A stretch of DNA of 52,187 nucleotides from Flavobacteriales bacterium UBA720 (GTDB lineage: Bacteria; Bacteroidota; Bacteroidia; Flavobacteriales; Weeksellaceae): contig DBLQ01000091.1 of the NCBI GenBank assembly GCA_002297505.1, positions 1 through 52,187 on the forward strand, given 5' to 3'. The translations under genes and the position numbers were made by a program. The notes beneath the pieces are model-generated. The model worked only from the letters and a program-made list of their open reading frames with translations. It did no database searches and had not been told where the DNA came from. Shown one piece after another: positions 39,950-47,597 of the stretch (positions are counted from its first letter, which is position 1; every line of letters begins with the position of its first letter).

Positions 39950-40795
39950 ATGCAGGTTTTCTACGACAGGACATCATTTTCACAATATATTGAATCTCAG
40001 AAAGGTCTGCATAAGACCATTGGCTTTGCGCCTACCATGGGCGCTTTGCACGCGGGCCATATCTCACTTTACGAAGCCGCGAAAAAAGAAAATGACATTG
40101 TTATTTCTTCTGTTTTTGTCAATCCCACACAGTTTAACAATCCCGAAGATCTGGAAAAATATCCGCGAACTATAGAAGATGACATTGAAAAACTCAAAAA
40201 CTCCGGACTTGTAGATGCGGTATATATTCCTGGAGTGGAGGATATCTATCCGGATGGCATGCGAAGAAAACATTATAATTTTGGAGGGATAGAAAATGAG
40301 ATGGAAGGCGCCGCCAGACCGGGACATTTCGACGGTGTAGGAACGGTAGTAGAAGAACTTTTCAGACAAGTGCAGCCGGATAACGCCTATTTTGGCGAGA
40401 AGGATTTCCAGCAGCTGAAGATCATCGAAAAGCTGGTAGAGGTTCTCAATCTCGATATTAAAATCCATGGTGTCGCAATCTACAGGGAAGACAATGGACT
40501 GGCGATGAGCTCCAGAAATATGCGGCTGACGAAACAGGAAAAAGAAGCTTCCTCCGTTATTTTTCAAACTTTAAAAAAAGTGGATGACTGGTTTCGTGTG
40601 ATTTCGATCCCGGAAATAAAGGACAGAGTGAGTGAAATCTTCGACAGAAAAGACATGGCTCTGGAATATTTTATGATTGCCGACGAAAAAACGCTTAAGG
40701 AAGTCGACTTCTTTTCGGAGGACACAAATTACCGCGCCTTTATCGTAGTGAATATGGATAAGGTACGACTGATAGACAACATGCATCTGACATAA
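39950..40795 (+). CDS. panC: Pantoate--beta-alanine ligase
   Basis: This 281-residue protein of the cytidylyltransferase-like superfamily has PTMGALHAGHISL with the HxGH motif at 34-37, FGEKDFQQLKI, and the KMSKS-like LAMSSRNMRL. It joins pantoate and beta-alanine using ATP, the last step to pantothenate. The start at MQVFYDRT (39950) is used, since the preceding 15 in-frame residues are not family-like. The partner panD and panB are not in the window. It diverges from the GlgA-like operon. Confidence 0.96.
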   Translation: MQVFYDRTSFSQYIESQKGLHKTIGFAPTMGALHAGHISLYEAAKKENDIVISSVFVNPTQFNNPEDLEKYPRTIEDDIEKLKNSGLVDAVYIPGVEDIYPDGMRRKHYNFGGIENEMEGAARPGHFDGVGTVVEELFRQVQPDNAYFGEKDFQQLKIIEKLVEVLNLDIKIHGVAIYREDNGLAMSSRNMRLTKQEKEASSVIFQTLKKVDDWFRVISIPEIKDRVSEIFDRKDMALEYFMIADEKTLKEVDFFSEDTNYRAFIVVNMDKVRLIDNMHLT

Positions 40796-40826
40796 AAAAG
40801 AAGCTTCTTTTACAAGAAGCTTCTAC
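40794..40826. terminator. Hairpin between panC and the Lys-Leu-Lys tRNA cluster
   Basis: AGAAGCTTCTT pairs with AAGAAGCTTCT (11 bp, 4-nt loop) directly at the panC stop, with an A-run on the panC side. The U-run is only on the minus strand, so as an intrinsic terminator it fits the tRNA side better, although it can also block panC readthrough. Confidence 0.7.
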
Positions 40827-40850
40827 ACCAAATCACAAAATATTAATATG

Positions 40851-40873
40851 AAAAAAATTTACTTGCGTAAATT
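40851..40873 (-). terminator. Terminator directly after tRNA-Lys (first copy)
   Basis: On the minus strand AATTTAC-GCAA-GTAAATT is a perfect 7-bp hairpin with a GNRA tetraloop followed by five more U. It starts 2 nt past the tRNA 3' end. Confidence 0.75.
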
Positions 40874-40874
40874 G

Positions 40875-40947
40875 TGACTCGGCTGGGATTCGAACCCAGG
40901 ACCCATACATTAAAAGTGTATTGCTCTACCAGCTGAGCTACCGAGTC
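40875..40947 (-). tRNA. tRNA-Lys (anticodon TTT), copy 1
   Basis: Acceptor stem GACTCGG/CCGAGTC, anticodon stem ATACA/TGTAT with loop CTTTTAA, T-arm GGTTCGAATCC. The body is identical to the second copy at 41104-41176; only two acceptor base pairs differ, both exchanged in a compensated way. Confidence 0.96.
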
Positions 40948-40986
40948 TTTTTAATTAATTATTACTAATTAAAAATATTTCTGCTG

Positions 40987-41069
40987 TGCCTGCGACTGGA
41001 CTCGAACCAGCACATCCTTAGGAAACCACCCCCTCAAGATGGCGTGTCTACCAATTTCACCACGCAGGC
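40987..41069 (-). tRNA. tRNA-Leu (anticodon GAG)
   Basis: Acceptor stem GCCTGCG/CGCAGGC, a D-arm with GGTGAAATTGGTAGACACG, anticodon stem CCATC/GGTGG with loop TTGAGGG, a long variable arm and T-arm GGTTCGAGTCC. The anticodon GAG reads CUC and CUU. The U-tract of a terminator-like hairpin touches its 5' end. Confidence 0.93.
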
Positions 41070-41071
41070 AT

Positions 41072-41098
41072 AAAAAAACCGTATCGCTACGGATTTTT
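41072..41098 (-). terminator. Terminator-like hairpin between tRNA-Lys (copy 2) and tRNA-Leu
   Basis: On the minus strand CCGTA-GCGA-TACGG (5 bp, GNRA loop) is followed by seven U that end 2-3 nt before the mature 5' end of tRNA-Leu. The layout copies the one between tRNA-Gly and tRNA-Thr(GGT) at 3632-3665. Confidence 0.65.
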
Positions 41099-41103
41099 GC
41101 TTG

Positions 41104-41176
41104 TGACCTGGCTGGGATTCGAACCCAGGACCCATACATTAAAAGTGTATTGCTCTACCAGCTGAGCTACCAGGTC
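41104..41176 (-). tRNA. tRNA-Lys (anticodon TTT), copy 2
   Basis: Acceptor stem GACCTGG/CCAGGTC, and D-, anticodon and T-arms identical to copy 1, with loop CTTTTAA. It is the first gene of the Lys-Leu-Lys row. Confidence 0.96.
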
Positions 41177-41330
41177 GGCCACTTGAAATAAGTGATAATT
41201 GATATTTGATAAATGATTATTGGATCAATCTTCTATCGGCTACCGTTTATCTCTCATTTTTTAGTGGTGCAAAGATAGGGCTTTTTTTAAAATCTCAAAA
41301 TTTTTTTCGAACTTTGTTTAAAATAAAATT

Positions 41331-41846
41331 ATGTTAATTTCTCTCCTCGGATACATGGGCAGCGGTAAATCTCACATTTCCAAAAACTTGAGTAAAAAAT
41401 TAAATTTACCCCTAATTGACCTCGACCAAAAAATTTCTGATGAACATCAGCTTACCGTCGCCGAAATCTTCCAAAACAGAGGTGAGATCTTCTTTCGGAA
41501 GGAAGAAAAACGGATTTTGGAATCTATCCTGAACGATGAACAAAATGGCATCCTGAGTCCGGGCGGCGGCACCCCGGTTTATTATGATAATATGGAGATC
41601 ATCAACCAAAAATCAAAAAGCATTTTTCTGAGAGCGTCTGTCCGAACATTAACGGAACGTGTCCTGCTTCAGAAAGATACGCGTCCGCTGATAGCCAAAC
41701 TGGATGACCATGACATTCCCGAGTTTATTGCCAAACATCTGTTCGAGAGAAATCCCTTCTACAGCAAGGCTCACTTCACGGTGGATACGGATTCTAAAAC
41801 TGCCGGAGAAATTTCGGAAGAGATTATCAGTTTGCTTAAGCTTTAA
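41331..41846 (+). CDS. aroK: Shikimate kinase
   Basis: This 171-residue P-loop kinase has Walker A GYMGSGKS (7-14), the shikimate-binding DLDQKI near 34 and GGGTPVYYDN near 78, and a lid with RPLIAKLDDHD. It phosphorylates shikimate on the way to chorismate. The length is normal. Its stop codon overlaps the stop of the converging S4-domain gene by 4 bp; no terminator lies between. Confidence 0.95.
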   Translation: MLISLLGYMGSGKSHISKNLSKKLNLPLIDLDQKISDEHQLTVAEIFQNRGEIFFRKEEKRILESILNDEQNGILSPGGGTPVYYDNMEIINQKSKSIFLRASVRTLTERVLLQKDTRPLIAKLDDHDIPEFIAKHLFERNPFYSKAHFTVDTDSKTAGEISEEIISLLKL

Positions 41847-42280
41847 TCTTCCTCATCTCTGTCATCCGGCGCAAAAAATACATCCCAATCGTCTGCGTCC
41901 ATAGATCCCTGACCGTCGCCGGCAGAAAAATCGTCCATCTCGCGCCGGTCTTTTTTGGTAGGTCTTCCCAGGCCTTTCTGCCTGTAATAATCCTGTTCGG
42001 ACTTTCTCATTTTCAGGATCTCGTACTGCTCTTTTTCCGTCATATCCGTTACATAGAGCGAAACCAACCTGGCGCCAAGCCTGCTTTTGGGGATATCTGA
42101 AACTTTGATTTTATATTCGATCTGATTTTTTTTTACTTTAATGACATCGCCCACTTTGACTTCTTTGGAAGACTTCACCACATTTTCGCCAATGCTCACG
42201 CGGTTCTTCTTAATTTCCTCTGCAGCGATGTTTCTGGTTTTATAAAATCTCACACTCCATAAAAATTTATCTATTCTCAT
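41843..42280 (-). CDS. S4-domain RNA-binding protein (Hsp15-like)
   Basis: This 145-residue protein begins with an S4 domain (MRIDKFLWSVRFYKTRNIAAEEIKKNRV reading, about 1-65) and has a middle basic region with KMRKSEQDYYRQKGLGRPTKKDRRE. The C-terminal 30 residues are highly acidic (DDWDVFFAPDDRDEED). Hsp15 binds stalled 50S subunits that carry nascent chains. The acidic tail is an extra feature in flavobacterial relatives. It shares the 3' end with aroK and diverges from the lipoprotein gene with 58 bp between starts. Confidence 0.88.
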   Translation of the reverse strand: MRIDKFLWSVRFYKTRNIAAEEIKKNRVSIGENVVKSSKEVKVGDVIKVKKNQIEYKIKVSDIPKSRLGARLVSLYVTDMTEKEQYEILKMRKSEQDYYRQKGLGRPTKKDRREMDDFSAGDGQGSMDADDWDVFFAPDDRDEED

Positions 42281-42338
42281 AATTTTTTATACTTTTGTCA
42301 CGTTAAAATTAATCGCAATTTAAGATTAAATTAAAAAA

Positions 42339-43088
42339 ATGAAAAAAATACTTTTGGGAGTTGCTCTTTCTGTAGCTGTTTTGCAAGGATGCAGAAAAGA
42401 CGATGATAATGAAGAAGAAACCGTACAGCTGACTGTAGATGAGCAGAAAGAATATGATGATGCAGCAATTACAGACTTTCTGAACACGCACTACCTGGAC
42501 AGCAAAGGCCTCGTAACTGCTTTTGACGATACTACCGATGCAGACAATAACCAGAAAAAACTGGCCGATTATGAAAACCTTGTCAAGTTGCCTTCCGGTG
42601 TGGTTTATCTGGTGAGACCTGGCGCCCAGCCGGATCCGGGTAAGACCATTGGCAGCAACGATGTGATCAGTTTTTTCCAATCGACAAAAATGTATCTGTC
42701 AGCCAAAGTTAACGACAAGATTGTTTTCAATAACGCAGCTACTTTCGTGGATAACGTGAACGGCAACAACAATGTTCCGACAATTGATCCAGGATACTAT
42801 TATATTAAAGAGTCTGCTATCGCAGATTACAACAAAGCGAATAACACAACTGTAGGAAGAGACTTTTTCGAGATCGAAGGTCTGAGAGAGGCCTTGCCAT
42901 TTTTCAAATCTTATGATAACCTGAGCACTGCGGAGGACTATAACCTTCAGGGTGTTATCATTGTACCTTCCAGAGCCGCATTCGGCAGGGACAATAGTTA
43001 TTATGGAAGTTCTTTAACCAACAGAAGTTTTGTTTTTAACTTTCAGGTTTACAATACAAAGGCTAGAGATATGGCTTCTGAAAATTAA
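42339..43088 (+). CDS. Lipoprotein with FKBP-like fold, probably degenerate
   Basis: The 249-residue protein has a lipobox signal, VAVLQGCRKDDDN (lipid Cys near 18). Residues about 90-240 read like a FKBP-type peptidyl-prolyl isomerase domain: LPSGVVYLVRPGAQPDPGKT, NDVISFF, VNDKIVFNNAATF, GLREALPFFKS, GVIIVPSRAAFGRD. The usual Y/D/F/W active-site pattern is not clear. A long insert (VNGNNNVPTIDPGYYYIKES) sits in the flap. It may be a chaperone-like or inactive isomerase on the periplasmic side; GldI is a lipoprotein of the same superfamily. A -7 element TACTTTTG (42290-42297) precedes it. Confidence 0.68.
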   Translation: MKKILLGVALSVAVLQGCRKDDDNEEETVQLTVDEQKEYDDAAITDFLNTHYLDSKGLVTAFDDTTDADNNQKKLADYENLVKLPSGVVYLVRPGAQPDPGKTIGSNDVISFFQSTKMYLSAKVNDKIVFNNAATFVDNVNGNNNVPTIDPGYYYIKESAIADYNKANNTTVGRDFFEIEGLREALPFFKSYDNLSTAEDYNLQGVIIVPSRAAFGRDNSYYGSSLTNRSFVFNFQVYNTKARDMASEN

Positions 43089-43104
43089 AAGAAAGAATAG
43101 ATGA

Positions 43105-43142
43105 AAAAAGCGTGATTCGGAAATGAGTCACGCTTTTTTTAT
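43105..43142. terminator. Bidirectional terminator between the lipoprotein gene and mtaB
   Basis: AAAAGCGTGA pairs with TCACGCTTTT (10 bp, 12-nt loop), flanked by A-run and T-run; the genes on both sides converge on it. Confidence 0.87.
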
Positions 43143-43156
43143 TATCTAATAAGTTC

Positions 43157-44515
43157 TTAAATCTTCGCCAGAAAATCTTCGAACCGGGACTCTTTGATGG
43201 AGATATTGCCGTCTTCCAGAATTTTGTCCAGGACAATCCATTCAATCTGATTGACGGATTTTTCATCAAACGGCTTTGAAACCCGCACATAATTTTCTGT
43301 AAAGCCGTACATCATTCCGTTTTTGTTTTCGTGTTCCCAAAGCACAGGAAGCTTTTTCCCGAGCTGGGTTCTATAGAATTCCATTTTCTTTTTCTCGGAA
43401 AGGATTCTAAGCATTTTATTTCTTTTCTTTCTTTCAGAAATTGGCACCACGCCTTCCATTTCTGCGGCTTCCGTATTTTCACGCTCAGAATACGTGAAAA
43501 CATGGAGATAACTGATGGGCAAATCATTCAGGAATTGATAAGTTTCCATAAATAACTCTTCCGTTTCGCCAGGAAATCCGACAATCACATCCACACCAAT
43601 CGCTGCATGCGGCATGACCTCGCGAATTTTATGAACTCTGTTGAAATATAATTTTGTTAAATAGCGACGCTTCATCTTCTTCAGCAATTCATCACTCCCC
43701 GATTGAAGCGGAATATGAAAATGCGGCACAAAACTTCTGCTCTGGGAGACCAAATCAATGCTCTCGTCTTTCAGAAGATTCGGTTCTATAGAAGAAATCC
43801 GGATGCGTTCAATGCCTTCCACTTTATCCAATTCCGAAATTAGGTCAAGGAAAGTGTGCTCGTGTTTTTTATTTCCAAATTCGCCTTTGCCATAATCGCC
43901 TATATTAACGCCGGTCAAGACAATTTCTTTGATATCTCTGGAGGCAATTTCTTTCGCGTTCGCAACTACATTGTTAATGGTATCGGAGCGGGAAATCCCT
44001 CTTGCGAGAGGAATTGTGCAATAGGTACATTTGTAATCGCAGCCATCCTGAACTTTAAGAAAAGCTCTGGTTCTGTCTCCGATAGAATAAGAACCAACGA
44101 AAAAATCAGCTTCATCAATTTCACATGAATGAATCTGTCCATAACTTTCAGACTTTTCCAGATCATCCAGATAACTCAGAATATTAAATTTTTCTTTGGC
44201 ACCCAAAACCAGGTCTACGCCTTCAATTGCAGAGATCTCTTCCGGTTTCAGCTGTGCGTAACATCCGATGATGGCCACCAAACCTTCCGGATTGGCTTTC
44301 ATGGCGCGCTTCACATGAAGTTTGCATTCCCTGTCTGCATTTTCCGTAACGGAACAAGTGTTAATGATATAAACCTGCGCAGGCTCATCAAAATTAACTT
44401 TCTGATAGCCCGCATCCGTCAACTGTCTCGCAATAGTGGAGGTTTCTGAAAAATTCAGCTTGCAGCCAAGTGTATGAAAAGCAACGGTTTTCGGTTGCGT
44501 AATAACTTCTGACAT
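43157..44515 (-). CDS. mtaB: tRNA (N6-threonylcarbamoyladenosine(37)-C2)-methylthiotransferase
   Basis: This 452-residue radical-SAM enzyme has the N-terminal UPF0004 domain with cluster cysteines C18, C54 and C85 and a radical-SAM core with C159, C163 and C166 in CDYKCTYC, followed by a TRAM-like C-terminus. It adds a methylthio group to t6A37 in tRNAs reading ANN codons, using two iron-sulfur clusters. The start pattern FHTLGCKLNFSET is that of MtaB rather than MiaB or RimO. It converges on the lipoprotein gene. Confidence 0.94.
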   Translation of the reverse strand: MSEVITQPKTVAFHTLGCKLNFSETSTIARQLTDAGYQKVNFDEPAQVYIINTCSVTENADRECKLHVKRAMKANPEGLVAIIGCYAQLKPEEISAIEGVDLVLGAKEKFNILSYLDDLEKSESYGQIHSCEIDEADFFVGSYSIGDRTRAFLKVQDGCDYKCTYCTIPLARGISRSDTINNVVANAKEIASRDIKEIVLTGVNIGDYGKGEFGNKKHEHTFLDLISELDKVEGIERIRISSIEPNLLKDESIDLVSQSRSFVPHFHIPLQSGSDELLKKMKRRYLTKLYFNRVHKIREVMPHAAIGVDVIVGFPGETEELFMETYQFLNDLPISYLHVFTYSERENTEAAEMEGVVPISERKKRNKMLRILSEKKKMEFYRTQLGKKLPVLWEHENKNGMMYGFTENYVRVSKPFDEKSVNQIEWIVLDKILEDGNISIKESRFEDFLAKI

Positions 44516-44573
44516 AAGGCTGCAAAGTTATTAATAAAATTACAACCATTCCAAATCCTGATCTTTGGACAAT

Positions 44574-44597
44574 AAAAAATCCGGCTTTCACCGGATC
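44574..44597 (-). terminator. Intrinsic terminator after the small-protein cluster
   Basis: On the minus strand ATCCGG pairs with CCGGAT around a short loop and is followed by U-rich sequence. It lies 9 bp beyond the stop of the DUF6496-like gene. Confidence 0.75.
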
Positions 44598-44605
44598 AGT
44601 TTCAT

Positions 44606-44785
44606 TTACTTTTTATCAGGAACTTTCAAACCTTCCTGTTTGGCTTCGGAAATGCCTATGGCTACGGCTTGTTTCCTGCTGGTAACTTTATCGACTGAAC
44701 TTGACTTCAGGTTTCCCTTTTCAAATTCTTTCACCACCTTACCTATTTTTTCCTGAGCTTTATCAGAATATTTTTTGGTTGCCAT
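44606..44785 (-). CDS. Small basic protein (DUF6496-like)
   Basis: From the ATG at 44785 the protein has 59 residues, MATKKYSDKAQEKIGKVVKE, then EKGNLKSSSVDKVTSRKQAVAIGISEAK and a lysine-rich end. I recall small proteins of this form annotated DUF6496, which look like a KTSRKQAIAIG nucleic-acid-binding-like helix; this is memory. It follows the 159-residue gene by 4 bp, so one transcript is very likely. The basic charge suggests DNA or RNA contact, not shown. Confidence 0.75.
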   Translation of the reverse strand: MATKKYSDKAQEKIGKVVKEFEKGNLKSSSVDKVTSRKQAVAIGISEAKQEGLKVPDKK

Positions 44786-44789
44786 AATT

Positions 44790-45269
44790 TTAATCATTGG
44801 ATTTTGGAACTTCTACTGCCACCTCATAAACTTTGGTATGCATCAGATACTTTGATCTCTCCCGCGAAGTGACGTTCTCCACTTCACCTTTGTACAAGAC
44901 AATTACTGCATCTTCTTTAATTTGCCAGTCGGCATCGGAAAAGTATTTTTCGTCCGGGCTCTTGTTGGTCACTTCATTGCCACGCTCTTTCAGCTTATCG
45001 GCCATTTCCTGGAAACCTTCGTCCGAAGAATGCAAAATCTTGTAGTCAGGTCCTGCGAAAGCTGCGTAATATTTGTTCTGAGCGATGAGATTCTGAGAAT
45101 CGTCTTCTACAGGGTTATCATTACCGTCCAGAAATCCTACTTCCAGAAGCTTTCCGTTCCTTTCCTCCGCAAATTGCCTTGCTTCTCCTACAGATTTGAA
45201 TCCTGTGTAAACATTATAAGAGTCAAACTCATATTTGGTCAGTCTTTCTACGATGTTCTCTGTTTCCAT
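44790..45269 (-). CDS. Hypothetical soluble protein, 159 residues
   Basis: The protein has no signal peptide or membrane segment. It opens METENIVERLTKYEFDSYNV, contains SVGEARQFAEERNGKLLEVG and DGNDNPVEDDSQNLIAQNKYYAAFAGPDYKILHSS, and is rich in Glu, Asp and Lys. I do not recognise the family. It may be a small cytoplasmic stress protein because it lies between a DUF6496-like gene and a small anchored protein, in a row of three on the minus strand next to an HtrA protease gene. No function is proposed. Confidence 0.7.
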   Translation of the reverse strand: METENIVERLTKYEFDSYNVYTGFKSVGEARQFAEERNGKLLEVGFLDGNDNPVEDDSQNLIAQNKYYAAFAGPDYKILHSSDEGFQEMADKLKERGNEVTNKSPDEKYFSDADWQIKEDAVIVLYKGEVENVTSRERSKYLMHTKVYEVAVEVPKSND

Positions 45270-45298
45270 AATTTAATTTTTGTGATTGGATCTTTCTC

Positions 45299-45622
45299 TT
45301 AGTGGTGTCTTACACCTTTGTGATGATAATCGGCAGCCCTGTAAGGTTCTGTAGCACCGTTCAGCACATTTTGATTATTCTGATACGTGTCGATGTGACG
45401 ATTGGCCTGAGATAACAATTCCGGTGTTTCGAAATGCATCTTTCTGCCATTTTTGTAAATCTCGCCCTGCGCAGTTCTGTACATTTCGTTTTCCTTGTAG
45501 GAATTACCATCCGGCGCCTGAAAAGATTGCACTTTGTTCCTATTTTTTCTGATGAGATGACTAGCCAGAACCGCAGTTCCTCCTGCCAATAAACTCAAAC
45601 CTATCTTTACGCTGTTTTTCAT
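45299..45622 (-). CDS. Small N-terminally anchored protein, 107 residues
   Basis: The protein starts with one hydrophobic segment (MKNSVKIGLSLLAGGTAVLASHL) that may be a signal anchor, then a polar region with APDGNSYKENEMYRTAQGEIYKNGRKMHF and a histidine-rich end (YHHKGVRHH). I do not recognise the family. It begins the three-gene minus-strand row and has 29 bp to the next gene. The histidine cluster might bind metal. Confidence 0.68.
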   Translation of the reverse strand: MKNSVKIGLSLLAGGTAVLASHLIRKNRNKVQSFQAPDGNSYKENEMYRTAQGEIYKNGRKMHFETPELLSQANRHIDTYQNNQNVLNGATEPYRAADYHHKGVRHH

Positions 45623-45984
45623 AACTTTTATTTACCTCGTCAAAAACAAAAGTTCTGCCAAAAGCAAAACCGGCTCTGTTAAAGAAATTTGCAAATCCAG
45701 AACTTGGATTGGAACTAATGACATATTAGGTAAAATAGACGCAATGTGAGTCAATTTGTCCAATATCCATAATATCACTTTGATAATCAATCCTTAATAT
45801 TTATCAATCTTACTTTGATATTGATTAGATCTGGCTATCTACACAGCATTAAAAGACCCAATTTTATTAATGTATTTTTAAAAATGGTTAAACTGTGTTA
45901 AAACTGTAACACTAAGTTTTTAGTTCATACTTATTTAGCATTAAATTTGTCTAGCAAGAATCAAAAAAAGAAAAGAATATTAAA
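45623..45984. promoter_or_regulatory. Intergenic region upstream of the HtrA gene and the small-protein row
   Basis: The 362-bp divergent spacer has TAAATTTG (45942-45949), a good -7 element 36 nt before the protease start. Two ACTTTGATA direct repeats (near 45777 and 45812) and AATCAAT...ATTGATT inverted repeats occur around 45780-45830. These could be regulator sites for the stress protease or the minus-strand row. I see no RNA gene or open frame in it. Confidence 0.45.
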
Positions 45985-47502
45985 ATGAAGAATACATTAA
46001 AAAAGCTAATGCCATATGCATTGACCGGCGTCATTTCCGGAGCAACAGTTTTTGGAGCCAGTCATTATCTGAGTTCAGAAAACAGCGGAGAAGATTTCTC
46101 TTACTTTACCAAAGCCTCTAAAAATTCTGCTTTCGTGGGAATGGGTTCTGCTGTGGGAGATGATTTTGTTAAAGCCTCCAAAACTACCGTTCCTGCGGTA
46201 GTAACAATTAAGAATTATCAGGACAGATCATCGCAGAGAATGCCGGACCAGGATATGTTTGATTTTTTCTTTGGAAATCCTTTCGGGGGCAACCAACAGA
46301 GACCCCAGCAACAACAACCTCCTAAAAATATGCCTTCCGGACTTGGTTCAGGTGTAATTATTTCGCCGGACGGTTACATTATCTCCAATAACCACGTCGT
46401 GGCTGGTGCCAATAAACTGGAAGTGGTACTGAGCAATAAAAAATCATACATTGCAACCTTAGTGGGAACAGACCCAAATACGGATATCTCCTTATTAAAA
46501 ATCGAAGAGAAAGGTTTGCCTTACCTTAACTTTGCCAATTCCGATATGGTAGAAGTCGGGCAATGGGTTCTGGCGGTAGGTAATCCATTGGGACTTAATT
46601 CTACAGTAACGGCCGGAATCATCTCTGCAAAAGGCAGAAGCATCGATATCCTGAGCCAGCAGTCCAGAACACCAATTGAAAGTTTCATCCAGACCGATGC
46701 AGCGATTAACCCTGGAAACAGTGGCGGTGCATTGGTAAACGTGAATGGAGATTTGATAGGAATCAACACCGCGATTCAGTCTAAAACCGGATATTATGAA
46801 GGTTATGGATTCGCAGTTCCTTCAAACTTAGCCAGAAAAATCGTTGAAGATATCAAGAAGTTTGGTCTGGTGCAGCGAGGATTCCTTGGAATCGGAAGTT
46901 TGGATCTTTCCAATGATATGCAGGTTGCGGCTTACAACCAGAAAAATAAATCCAACCTGAAAGTCGGCGACGGTGTTTACGTCACCGAGACAACGCCGAA
47001 AAGCGGTGCAGAAGATGCAGGCATCAGAGCGGGAGATATTGTCACAAAAATTGATGAAACCAATATCGGCAGTTTCTCTGATCTTTCATTTGCCATCGGA
47101 AGCAGACGCCCTGGTGACAAAGTAATGGTGACCTACCTTAGAAACGGAAAGCCTAATACTGTCTCTGTAACGCTGAAAGATCAGAAGGGCGGAACGAGTG
47201 CGAGAAGCAAAGATGACCTGACCGTTACCGAAAAAATAGGTTCGGAGTTTGAGCCTCTGAGTGACAGAGTAAAAACAGACTACGGATTGGAAAGCGGTGT
47301 TTTGGCTAAAAATGTAACCGAAGGTGGTGAGATGGACAAAATTGGTGTGGTAGACAATTTTATTGTGATGGAAATCAACGGTAAACCTGTGAACTCACAA
47401 AAAGACGTAGAGAAAATCCTTAATAATTACAAAGGCAATGTCCAGGTCAAATATGTGGACAGCTACGGAAGGATTACTACCAGAGGATTTAAACTTCAGT
47501 AA
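45985..47502 (+). CDS. DegP/HtrA-type periplasmic serine protease
   Basis: This 505-residue protein has an N-terminal signal anchor (about 10-28), a trypsin-like protease domain (about 60-300) and two PDZ domains (about 300-400 and 410-505). The catalytic triad is H137 in SNNHVVAGA, D167 in DPNTDISLL and S246 in NPGNSGGAL. A Gln/Pro-rich loop (NQQRPQQQQPPKN, near 103-115) lies before the protease core, matching the LA loop position. It degrades or refolds damaged envelope proteins. It is monocistronic with a terminator 27 bp after the stop. Confidence 0.96.
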   Translation: MKNTLKKLMPYALTGVISGATVFGASHYLSSENSGEDFSYFTKASKNSAFVGMGSAVGDDFVKASKTTVPAVVTIKNYQDRSSQRMPDQDMFDFFFGNPFGGNQQRPQQQQPPKNMPSGLGSGVIISPDGYIISNNHVVAGANKLEVVLSNKKSYIATLVGTDPNTDISLLKIEEKGLPYLNFANSDMVEVGQWVLAVGNPLGLNSTVTAGIISAKGRSIDILSQQSRTPIESFIQTDAAINPGNSGGALVNVNGDLIGINTAIQSKTGYYEGYGFAVPSNLARKIVEDIKKFGLVQRGFLGIGSLDLSNDMQVAAYNQKNKSNLKVGDGVYVTETTPKSGAEDAGIRAGDIVTKIDETNIGSFSDLSFAIGSRRPGDKVMVTYLRNGKPNTVSVTLKDQKGGTSARSKDDLTVTEKIGSEFEPLSDRVKTDYGLESGVLAKNVTEGGEMDKIGVVDNFIVMEINGKPVNSQKDVEKILNNYKGNVQVKYVDSYGRITTRGFKLQ

Positions 47503-47528
47503 TACAATACTATAAATAATTAATATTG

Positions 47529-47558
47529 AACCCAACTGTTTAATCGGTTGGGTTTTTT
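47529..47558 (+). terminator. Intrinsic terminator after the HtrA gene
   Basis: AACCCAAC pairs with GTTGGGTT (8 bp, 10-nt loop) followed by six T. Confidence 0.87.
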
Positions 47559-47597
47559 ATTTCATTTTTTTTCTAACTTTGATATATATCAAATGCT

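Noticed and set aside
40848..40877. A nine-residue ATG frame before tRNA-Lys
   Set aside because: It is explained by the AATTTAC-GCAA-GTAAATT terminator hairpin and runs into the tRNA; too short to support.
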